Shown here one piece after another: positions 1 to 6,569 of a DNA stretch of 41,736 nucleotides (its first letter is position 1; every line of letters begins with the position of its first letter). Under the pieces are notes generated by a model. The model was not told where the DNA came from and did not search any database. It saw only the letters and a list, made by a program, of their open reading frames with translations. The stretch comes from Thermoanaerobaculaceae bacterium (GTDB taxonomy: Bacteria; Acidobacteriota; Thermoanaerobaculia; Thermoanaerobaculales; Thermoanaerobaculaceae). The stretch covers positions 1 through 41,736 of the forward strand of contig JALOLB010000068.1 of assembly GCA_025456225.1 (NCBI GenBank), read 5' to 3'. The translations under genes were made by a program, and so were the position numbers.

Positions 1-522
1 GTAGGAGGGGTGGAAGTCCACCTCGCCACCCACCGTGGGCACGCCGACGCAGTTGCCGTAGTCGCCGATGCCCCGCACCACGCCGTCCACGAGGTGGCGC
101 ATGCGCGCCGCCTCGGGATCGCCGAAACGGAGCGAGTCGAGCAGCATGATCGGCCGCGCCCCCATCGTGAAGACGTCCCGCAGGATGCCTCCGACCCCGG
201 TGGCGGCGCCCTGGTAGGGCTCGATGAACGACGGGTGGTTGTGGGATTCCATCTTGAAGATCGTCACCCACCCCTCGCCCACCGACACGACGCCGGCGTT
301 CTCGCCGGGACCCTGGACGACCCGCGGCCCCCCGGTCGGGAACTTCCGCAGGTGGACCCTGGAGGACTTGTACGAGCAGTGCTCGGACCACAGCACCGAG
401 AAGATCCCCAGCTCGGTGAGATTGGGGGTGCGACCCAGGGCCGCGAGCAGGCGCTGCCACTCCTCGGGGGAAAGCCCGTGCTCCCGGGCCAGCTCGGCGT
501 TTGCCTCGGCATCCCACCTCAT
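1..522 (-). CDS. purL: Phosphoribosylformylglycinamidine synthase large subunit PurL (N-terminal part)
   Basis: PurL makes FGAM from FGAR, ATP and ammonia in de novo purine synthesis; ammonia comes from PurQ and PurS bridges the two. The visible 174 residues hold the N-terminal hallmarks: a SEHCSYK segment near residue 45 and the nucleotide-site motif MESHNHPSF near residue 80, followed by a glycine-rich GAATGVGG stretch and a GDYGNCVG segment. The gene continues past the left edge; a small-type PurL has about 740 residues, so roughly a quarter is present. Its ATG (522-520) overlaps the purQ stop in an ATGA, indicating translational coupling in a purS-purQ-purL unit. The separate PurS and PurQ show this is the three-subunit enzyme rather than the fused form. 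Confidence 0.96.
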   Translation of the reverse strand, partial: MRWDAEANAELAREHGLSPEEWQRLLAALGRTPNLTELGIFSVLWSEHCSYKSSRVHLRKFPTGGPRVVQGPGENAGVVSVGEGWVTIFKMESHNHPSFIEPYQGAATGVGGILRDVFTMGARPIMLLDSLRFGDPEAARMRHLVDGVVRGIGDYGNCVGVPTVGGEVDFHPSY

Positions 523-1223
523 GCCGCCTCCACCAGGGCGCGCACGAGCGCCCTCCCGTCCTCGCCGCCCAGCAGGCGCGCGACGCGACGCTCCGGGTGC
601 GGCATCATGCCCAGCACGTTGCCGTCCCGGTTGACCAGGCCGGCAATGCCCTGCAGCGCCCCGTTCGGGTTGGCGTCCGGGCGCACCTGGCCACCCGCGT
701 CGCAGTAGCGGAACGCGACCGCACCGCCGCTCTCCACCTCCCGCACCACGGCGGGATCGGCGAACCAGTTCCCTTCCTTGTGGGCGATCGGCAGGCGCAG
801 CACCTGCCCGACCGAGAGGGTACGCAGCAGCGCCAGGTCGGTGCGCTCGACGCGCAGGAACACGTCCCGGCAGATGAAGCGCAGCGACCGGTTCATGAGC
901 ATCGCGCCGGGGAGCAGCCCGACCTCCAGGAGCATCTGGAAGCCGTTGCAGATCCCCAGCACGGCGCCGCCCTGCTCAGCGTGCCTGCGCACCGCCTTCA
1001 TGATCGGCGAGTGGGCGGCCATGGCGCCGGCGCGCAGGTAGTCGCCGTAGGAAAACCCGCCCGGCAGGATGACCGCGCCGCAGCGCTGCAGATCGCGCGA
1101 CTGGTGCCAGACGGGCACCGCCTCGCCGCCCACCGCCTCCACGGCACCCAGGGCATCGCGGTCGCAGTTGGAGCCCGGGAAGATGACCACCGCCACGCGG
1201 GACCGCCGTGCTCCGTCGGTCAT
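519..1223 (-). CDS. purQ: Phosphoribosylformylglycinamidine synthase glutaminase subunit PurQ
   Basis: Class I glutamine amidotransferase that releases ammonia from glutamine for PurL. The 234-residue length is normal for PurQ. The catalytic triad is visible: the nucleophile in GICNGFQ (Cys92), and His209 and Glu211 in MMPHPER. The N-terminal FPGSNCDRD and [14 protein letters not shown] segments are typical of PurQ and help distinguish it from other glutaminases. It overlaps purS upstream by 4 nt and purL downstream by 4 nt, so the three subunits are probably made in fixed proportion from one message. Confidence 0.97.
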   Translation of the reverse strand: MTDGARRSRVAVVIFPGSNCDRDALGAVEAVGGEAVPVWHQSRDLQRCGAVILPGGFSYGDYLRAGAMAAHSPIMKAVRRHAEQGGAVLGICNGFQMLLEVGLLPGAMLMNRSLRFICRDVFLRVERTDLALLRTLSVGQVLRLPIAHKEGNWFADPAVVREVESGGAVAFRYCDAGGQVRPDANPNGALQGIAGLVNRDGNVLGMMPHPERRVARLLGGEDGRALVRALVEAA

Positions 1224-1459
1224 GGCAGTCGGACCTCGAAGTCCTCGATCACCGGGTTGGCGAGCAGCTCCCTCGCCGCCTCCTCGACCCGAGCGCGCAG
1301 GAGCTCGGGGTCTTCCCCGGCCACCTCGAGGAGCATCAGCTTGCCCACCCGCACCTGGCCCACCTCCTCGTAGCCGAGGTTACAGAGCACCCGCCGGATC
1401 GCCTCGCCCTGGGGGTCGAGCACCTGGTCCTTGAGCTTGACGCGCACTTCCACCTGCAT
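1220..1459 (-). CDS. purS: Phosphoribosylformylglycinamidine synthase subunit PurS
   Basis: Small 79-residue subunit that bridges PurQ and PurL and is needed for ammonia channelling in the three-part FGAM synthase. The start MQVEVRVKLKDQVLDPQG and the following IRRVLCNLGY are typical of PurS (VxVxLKxxVLDPQGxA). The ATG lies 9 nt after the stop of the upstream hydrolase gene, and the 3' end overlaps purQ by 4 nt. No separate promoter is evident, so purSQL probably depends on the promoter upstream of the hydrolase, or on one inside that gene. Confidence 0.96.
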   Translation of the reverse strand: MQVEVRVKLKDQVLDPQGEAIRRVLCNLGYEEVGQVRVGKLMLLEVAGEDPELLRARVEEAARELLANPVIEDFEVRLP

Positions 1460-1468
1460 GATGCCTCC

Positions 1469-2341
<873 letters not shown>

Positions 2342-2441
2342 GTCAGCTCCCCGCCGTGGCGATCCGTCGCGTGTCACCCATCCAGGGTTGCCTCACACCC
2401 ACCACCTCTTCACCACGGCACCGCACTCCCGTGGCGCGGGA

Positions 2442-2447
2442 AGTCTA
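2442..2447 (-). promoter_or_regulatory. Candidate extended -10 (TAGACT) for the MBL hydrolase and possibly purSQL
   Basis: On the minus strand CTGGTAGACT carries a TGn extended -10 and would start transcription near 2435, about 95 nt before the hydrolase GTG. No convincing -35 is seen. It lies between dut and the hydrolase, both minus. Confidence 0.45.
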
Positions 2448-2477
2448 CCAGCCCCGACTCCCACCCTCGGCCGTGAG

Positions 2478-2927
2478 CTACCGGCCGGTGGAGCCGAACC
2501 CGCCGCTCCCGCGGGCACTTCCGGGCAGCGCTTCGGCCTCGCGAAAGGCAGCCTGCACGACGGGCGCGACAACGAGCTGGGCGATGCGATCGCCCCGCCC
2601 GATCGTGAGCGGCTTGTCACCCAGGTTCACCAGGATGATCTTCACCTCGCCGCGGTAGTCGGAGTCGATGGTGCCGGGAGCGTTGGCGACGGTCACCCCG
2701 TGCCCGAGGGCGAGGCCCGAGCGCGGCCGCACCTGCACCTCGTACCCTTCGGGGATGGCCAGCACCAGCCCCGTCGGCACCGCGACCCGCGCACCCGGCC
2801 CAAGCTCCAGCGGCTCGGCCACCGCCGCCACGACGTCGGCCCCGGCCGCCCCGGGGGTAACGTAGCGCGGCAGCGGCAGCCCGTCGCCGTGGGACAGGCG
2901 CTGCACGAGCACCGTGGGCCGGCTCAC
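2478..2927 (-). CDS. dut: Deoxyuridine 5'-triphosphate nucleotidohydrolase (dUTPase)
   Basis: Trimeric dUTPase hydrolysing dUTP to dUMP and pyrophosphate, which keeps uracil out of DNA and feeds dTMP synthesis. The five family motifs can be followed: GAAGADV (I), [11 protein letters not shown] (II), the uracil-binding [14 protein letters not shown] (III), GDRIAQLVV (IV) and the glycine-rich [10 protein letters not shown] (V) at the C-terminus. The GTG at 2927 gives 149 residues, normal for the family, and overlaps the upstream peptidase stop as GTGA. A longer in-frame start at 2978 would overlap the peptidase by more than 50 nt with no support. In motif I the usual Tyr (GYD) is Ala (GAD). Confidence 0.96.
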   Translation of the reverse strand: MSRPTVLVQRLSHGDGLPLPRYVTPGAAGADVVAAVAEPLELGPGARVAVPTGLVLAIPEGYEVQVRPRSGLALGHGVTVANAPGTIDSDYRGEVKIILVNLGDKPLTIGRGDRIAQLVVAPVVQAAFREAEALPGSARGSGGFGSTGR

Positions 2928-4159
2928 CCGATCCTCCGCACGCCCTCTGGCAGCACCACGGCGCCCCTGGGCCCGCACACCGCGCCGGCCAGCGTCTCCC
3001 GTCGCACCACCCGGCGCGCCAGGTCCCGCACCCGCTCCGGAGTGATGCCCTCCAGCTCGCGGCGCACCAGGCCCGCGTCGAACCGCCGGTGGCGCGCCAG
3101 GTACTCTCCGGCGTGGGCCTCCAGCAGTGCGGCAGCACCCTCGGCACCCAGCACCACCCCCGCCAGCAGCGCCTGCTGTGCCAGCTCCACCTCGCGGTCA
3201 CTGATGCGGCCGGCACCCACGTCGTCCATCACCGCCGCGAGTGCCTCCCAGCACGCCGCCGCCTGCCGCAGGGGTGCCGAGAAGACGACCTCCAGGACCC
3301 CCGAGCACGTCGCGGCGTAGACGGACGTTGAGATCTCGTACACGAGCCCGAGTCGGTCGCGCAGCTCGCGGAAGAGCCGGCTGGAGGCGCCGCCACCCAG
3401 GAGCTGGTGCAGCACCCCCATGGTGTAGACGTCAGGGTGGTCGGTCGGCACTCCGGGCAGCACGAGATTCGCGTACAGCTGCTCGATCCCCTCGCGCTCC
3501 TCCACGATCAGGCCCGGCCGCCACCCGGGCGCCCTCAGCGACGGACGTTCCGAGCCGAGGTCGCGCGCGACCGCCTCGAGGTCAGGCAGCACCACCGACG
3601 TTCCCGGTGGCACCACCACCACCAGCACGAGATTGCCGGCACCGAAGTGGGTGCGGTGGAAGGCCATCAGGTCGCTGACGCCCAGGCGCTCCACGACCTT
3701 CCGGTCGCCCAGCACGGGCCGGGCGATCGGGTGCTTTCCCCAGCAGGCCTGGAGTGCCAGCTCCGCCACCACCTCGGAGGGAGAGTCCTGCACCAGGTCG
3801 AACTCCGCCGAGACCACCGAGCGCTCGAGGTCCAGCTCCTCGGGCCGGATGACCGGTCGGATGATCGCGTCCAGCACCAGCTCCGTGGCCTCCTCCAGGC
3901 GCTCCACCGGGACGTGGGCGGTCACCGCGCAGACCTCCCGCGTCGTGAAGGCGTCCACCGAGCCCCCCAGGGAGTCGGTCAGCTCCGCGATCCCCTGCGG
4001 TGTGCGCTCGCCGCACCGCCGCAGCAGCAGGTGCTCCAGGAGGTGCGTGACGCCGGCCAGCTCCCGGGGCTCGCTGGCCGCGCCACAGCGCACCCAGAGT
4101 CCCACCGCCGCGGTGGCGCCCGGTGCGGTCTCACGCAGGATGACGGGTCGGGTCTCCAT
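2924..4159 (-). CDS. M16 family zinc metallopeptidase (processing-peptidase type)
   Basis: 411-residue inverzincin-type peptidase. The zinc motif HxxEH is intact as HLLEH (residues 39-43), and the third zinc ligand is probably Glu119 in SVVSAEFDL, 75 residues after the motif, close to the classical 76. The C-terminal half shows the usual [10 protein letters not shown] and [13 protein letters not shown] region of the substrate clamp. The length and single catalytic half match the bacterial group related to mitochondrial processing peptidase. No signal peptide is seen, so a cytoplasmic location is likely. Stop and start overlap with dut (GTGA). A TACACT -10 sits only 9 nt before the ATG, leaving almost no leader. 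The substrate is unknown. Confidence 0.9.
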   Translation of the reverse strand: METRPVILRETAPGATAAVGLWVRCGAASEPRELAGVTHLLEHLLLRRCGERTPQGIAELTDSLGGSVDAFTTREVCAVTAHVPVERLEEATELVLDAIIRPVIRPEELDLERSVVSAEFDLVQDSPSEVVAELALQACWGKHPIARPVLGDRKVVERLGVSDLMAFHRTHFGAGNLVLVVVVPPGTSVVLPDLEAVARDLGSERPSLRAPGWRPGLIVEEREGIEQLYANLVLPGVPTDHPDVYTMGVLHQLLGGGASSRLFRELRDRLGLVYEISTSVYAATCSGVLEVVFSAPLRQAAACWEALAAVMDDVGAGRISDREVELAQQALLAGVVLGAEGAAALLEAHAGEYLARHRRFDAGLVRRELEGITPERVRDLARRVVRRETLAGAVCGPRGAVVLPEGVRRIG

Positions 4160-4168
4160 GAGCGGGGA

Positions 4169-4174
4169 AGTGTA
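4169..4174 (-). promoter_or_regulatory. Candidate extended -10 (TACACT) for the M16 peptidase-dut operon
   Basis: The minus strand reads CTGGTACACT, nine bases and then the ATG at 4159. With the usual 6-7 nt from -10 to start point, the 5' leader would be about 2-3 nt, too short for a ribosome binding site. The CCGGGGT array begins 12 nt upstream. Confidence 0.5.
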
Positions 4175-4185
4175 CCAGCCGTGGC

Positions 4186-4272
4186 CCGGGGTCCGGGGTC
4201 CGGGGTCCGGGGTCCGGGGTCCGGGGTCCGGGGTCCGGGGTCCGGGGTCCGGGGTCCGGGGTCCGGGGTCCG
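4186..4272. repeat. Heptamer array (CCGGGGT)12, perfect
   Basis: Twelve exact copies of CCGGGGT run from 4186 to 4269, followed by the first three bases of another copy. This is the longest and purest array in the window. An inverted partner (GGACCCC)3 lies at 4432-4452. The array sits just upstream of the M16 peptidase promoter. Confidence 0.97.
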
Positions 4273-4431
4273 CAAGAGAATCGTCTGGTGTTGCCAGGTG
4301 TCAAGCCCCCGCACGGTCGCCGAGGAGTCACCATAGTCGCTGTTGGGCTTTCACAAAGCCTTTCACTGGAATCACGCGCACGCAATCAAACCTGCGCCAT
4401 GGAGTCACCTGGGCATGCTGATTGTCTCCAC
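4273..4431. other. Non-coding spacer between inverted heptamer arrays
   Basis: No convincing gene is seen here. The segment is less GC-rich than its surroundings. It holds a small perfect hairpin GGCTTT-CAC-AAAGCC at 4346-4360, a TTTCAC direct repeat (4349 and 4361), and two copies of GGAGTCACC (4324 and 4401). It would form the loop between the arrays at 4186 and 4432. Confidence 0.5.
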
Positions 4432-4452
4432 GGACCCCGGACCCCGGACCCC
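4432..4452. repeat. Heptamer array (GGACCCC)3, inverted partner
   Basis: Three exact GGACCCC units, the reverse complement of the CCGGGGT family, followed by a degenerate ACACCCC and the G-rich GGGCGGGTGGGG before the cytochrome-like gene's stop. Pairing with part of 4186-4272 would give a perfect 21 bp stem. Confidence 0.9.
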
Positions 4453-4481
4453 ACACCCCGGGTTTACGGGCGGGTGGGGGG

Positions 4482-4796
4482 CTAATGCCACTCCTGGCCG
4501 TGGCAGGCGTAGCACGAGGGGCCCTGGGCGCCCCTGAGGTCCTGCCCATGGCAGGGGCCGCAGTTGGCGACGGCCTGCTTGGAGCCCGACTTGTGGCGGA
4601 TGCCCTTGCGATCCTTGGTGTGGTCGGCCGGAGGGTTTCGCCTGACGGCCACCGCGGGCGGTGGCGCCGTTGCCGCTCTGGCCTGGGCCGGGGGTGGAGG
4701 CGGCGGGCTGGTGCACGCCCATGCTGCCGCTCCCAGGACGACGACGAGCACGGACCTGCAGAACATGTTTCCCGGCTTGTGGGGCACCCGGTTCAT
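4482..4796 (-). CDS. Small diheme c-type cytochrome-like lipoprotein
   Basis: 104-residue secreted protein. An N-terminal hydrophobic segment (VLVVVLGAAAWAC) ends in a lipobox-like cysteine, so it is probably a lipoprotein on the periplasmic face of a membrane. A proline/alanine-rich linker follows. Two heme-binding motifs, CGPCH and CYACH, crowd the last 30 residues, the second only a few residues from the C-terminus. The ATG at 4796 is preceded by GGGAGG. It lies 101 nt after the last pseudopilin gene on the same strand and may be the final gene of the secretion operon. Its role is unknown; electron transfer, or a c-heme-like zinc knuckle if hemes are not attached, are both possible. Confidence 0.72.
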   Translation of the reverse strand: MNRVPHKPGNMFCRSVLVVVLGAAAWACTSPPPPPPAQARAATAPPPAVAVRRNPPADHTKDRKGIRHKSGSKQAVANCGPCHGQDLRGAQGPSCYACHGQEWH

Positions 4797-4897
4797 GCGC
4801 GACCTCCCGAGACGGGTTCAGCTCGACCTCGGCGTGGCAGGAGCTCTTCTTCCCGGTTTCACCTGTGCTGCTCGGAGCATACCACGACGCTCCGGGC

Positions 4898-5554
4898 TCA
4901 CGGGCGCTTGGTGGGCTGCGGCCCCGGAGGCTGGGGACCGACCTTGGTCTGCTTGTTGGGATCGAAGACGAACTTCCAGTCGCAGTAGCGGGAGCGCCCG
5001 TCGAGGACGCGGATGGAGTCCTCGCACGAGGAGGACGTGACACCCACGATGGGTCCGCCCTGGGGCTGCGTCGGTGGGCTGCCGAACCCCGGTGTCGGCT
5101 GGGGGCTTGGGGCAGGGGTCGGAGTCGTCCCGGGTACCGGAGGGGTCAGCGGCTGACCATCCTGCCCGAAGAACACCGGCTTCCAGTCGGCCTTCCCGGT
5201 GATGGGATCGGTCCACTTCTTGCGGATGACCCGGGGCTTGGCCTTGTAGAGCTCGTCGAGGCTCAGCGGGAAGCGGCCGTTCCGGGCCCGAAAGAGCCTG
5301 ATCGCCTCCACGAACTGCCGGCCGCGGAAGACCAGCTCCTCCTCGTTTTCCCGGCGCTTCTGGAAGGTCACGCTCTGGATCGCCACGGTCAGGAAGATGG
5401 CCATCACGGCCAGGACCACGATCAGGCCGGCCATCGTGAAGCCCCGAGCCCCCGCCCGACCTGGCGTCCGGAGTCCGGAGTCCGGGGACCGGGAGGGGAG
5501 GAGATGAGGCTCGGGAGCCACGAAGTGCGGGCCGCAGGGCACGGTGGTCACCAC
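4898..5554 (-). CDS. Minor pseudopilin-like protein with atypical N-terminus
   Basis: The N-methylation region GARG|FTMAGLIVVLAVMAIF is a class III signal followed by a single hydrophobic helix, as in type II secretion pseudopilins. The body has RRENEEELVFRGRQFVEAI and FPLSLDEL segments, then a Pro/Thr-rich linker and a C-terminal domain with two cysteines. Position 5 of the mature protein is Gly instead of the near-universal Glu, and in type II systems the tip subunit GspK also lacks this Glu. The start is GTG at 5554 or 5551, overlapping the upstream stop. The ~38-residue leader is unusually long because it contains a heptamer array (5466-5493). No nearer start codon exists in this frame. 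Confidence 0.8.
   Translation of the reverse strand: MVTTVPCGPHFVAPEPHLLPSRSPDSGLRTPGRAGARGFTMAGLIVVLAVMAIFLTVAIQSVTFQKRRENEEELVFRGRQFVEAIRLFRARNGRFPLSLDELYKAKPRVIRKKWTDPITGKADWKPVFFGQDGQPLTPPVPGTTPTPAPSPQPTPGFGSPPTQPQGGPIVGVTSSSCEDSIRVLDGRSRYCDWKFVFDPNKQTKVGPQPPGPQPTKRP
5466..5493. repeat. Degenerate heptamer array (GTCCGGA-type, 4 units) inside a pseudopilin leader
   Basis: Units GTCCGGA, GTCCGGA, GTCCGGG, GACCGGG in exact 7-bp register. They are read on the minus strand as part of the leader peptide, a little upstream of the processing site. This is a variant of the CCGGGGT family. Confidence 0.85.
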
Positions 5555-6117
5555 TCCGAGTACTTGGAGCCGTCCAGGGCGGTGTCCTCGGAGCCGGAGC
5601 GCACGTCGATGATCCCCTGGGTCTCCTGGTCGCGCTCGTCGCTCTCCTCGTTCTTCTGCTCGAACTCCACCACCCAGGTCTCTGCCGACTTGGTGACAGG
5701 GTCGACCGGAATCCGCCGCAGGTACCCCATCGTCTGCAGCTCCTCAAGCGACGCGGGGTAGCGGCCCCGATCGCCGTGGAACTGGTCGATGCACGAGCGC
5801 AGGGTGAAGAGGTCTTCCTTGAGGGCCGCCTCCCGGGCGCGCTGGGGAGCCGTGCGCATCGCCGGCACCGCGATGGTCGCCAGGATGCCGATGATCGCCA
5901 CGACGATGATGAGCTCGATGAGGGTGAACCCCCTCGCCCCCACCCGACCCGGGGTCCGGGGTCCGGGGTCCGGGGTCCGGGGAGGAGAGACCACTGGACA
6001 GGTTCCGAAGGGTGTCCCAACGGAGGTTGCCACCGAGGTCTCAACCGCCCCCAACGAGCACGGAACCCGGACCCCGGATCCCGGACCCCAACCAGCGCAC
6101 TGATCGTTGGCCTTCAT
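5548..6117 (-). CDS. GspG-like pseudopilin with long repeat-containing leader
   Basis: The mature part starts GARG|FTLIELIIVVAIIGILATIAVPA, a canonical type IV pilin/pseudopilin N-terminus with Glu5. The GYLRRIPVDPVT segment matches the major pseudopilin GspG. The mature protein has about 126 residues. The ATG at 6117 overlaps the gspG stop (TGATG) and has AAGGA about 7 nt upstream, which favours it; this gives a 63-residue leader encoding two inverted heptamer arrays. An alternative GTG at 5943 would give a conventional 5-residue leader but has no ribosome site. The end overlaps the start of the next pseudopilin. It may be a second GspG-type or a minor subunit. Confidence 0.85.
   Translation of the reverse strand: MKANDQCAGWGPGSGVRVPCSLGAVETSVATSVGTPFGTCPVVSPPRTPDPGPRTPGRVGARGFTLIELIIVVAIIGILATIAVPAMRTAPQRAREAALKEDLFTLRSCIDQFHGDRGRYPASLEELQTMGYLRRIPVDPVTKSAETWVVEFEQKNEESDERDQETQGIIDVRSGSEDTALDGSKYSEW
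5949..5983. repeat. Heptamer array (CCGGGGT)4
   Basis: Four CCGGGGT units (5949-5976) plus a decayed fifth, next to the module CCCACCCGACC at 5939-5949. It lies inside the pseudopilin leader-coding region and is the inverted partner of 6062-6089. Confidence 0.92.
6062..6089. repeat. Heptamer array (GGACCCC-type, 4 units), inverted partner
   Basis: GGAACCC, GGACCCC, GGATCCC, GGACCCC in exact 7-bp register. Pairing with 5949-5983 across a 78-nt loop would place a long hairpin between the gspG stop and the next pseudopilin's mature coding sequence. Confidence 0.88.
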
Positions 6118-6569
6118 CACCAGTCCTTGTACTTCGTGCCGTCGAGAGCAACCGCCCCGGACTGCGAGTAGACGTCGTAGACGTTCTGCCGACCCCAGCT
6201 TCGGGAGTCGGGCTCGTCCTGGTAGGACCGCATCCCCCACTCGGTCTTCCCGGTCATGGGGTCGATCGGGATGCGCCGCAGGAACTTCTTCTTCGTGGTC
6301 TGCCCGACGATGTCGACGCCCTCCACCAGCACCTCGAGCTCCTTGGGGTAGCCCTCGGTGCCGAGATCAACCTGGATCATCCCCTGGTCGGCCAGCCGCT
6401 TGTAGTCGTCGATCGCCCCACGCATCTGGCGCAACGCCAATCGCAGCTCCGACTCCCGCTCCCGCTTGATCGTGAACTTGGCCGTGGGAAGCGCCACGGC
6501 CGCCAGGATGGCCACGAGCGCCGCGACCATCGCCAGCTCGGCGAGGGTGAAGCCGGCCTCGCGCCTCAT
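6117..6569 (-). CDS. gspG: Major pseudopilin GspG of a type II secretion system
   Basis: 150-residue pseudopilin with a short 6-residue leader, MRREAG|FTLAELAMVAALVAILAAVALP, including Glu5. The KFLRRIPIDPMTGKTEW segment is the family-specific loop of GspG, the subunit that polymerises into the pseudopilus driving secretion through the outer-membrane secretin. Its ATG overlaps the gspD stop as ATGA, and its own stop overlaps the next pseudopilin start. It lacks the heptamer insert found in the next two pseudopilin genes and so shows what an undisturbed leader looks like in this operon. Confidence 0.92.
   Translation of the reverse strand: MRREAGFTLAELAMVAALVAILAAVALPTAKFTIKRERESELRLALRQMRGAIDDYKRLADQGMIQVDLGTEGYPKELEVLVEGVDIVGQTTKKKFLRRIPIDPMTGKTEWGMRSYQDEPDSRSWGRQNVYDVYSQSGAVALDGTKYKDW

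Noticed and set aside
4343-4537. Small plus-strand frame between the arrays and the diheme lipoprotein
   Set aside because: It is composed largely of array translation and the antisense of the lipoprotein gene, with no ribosome site.
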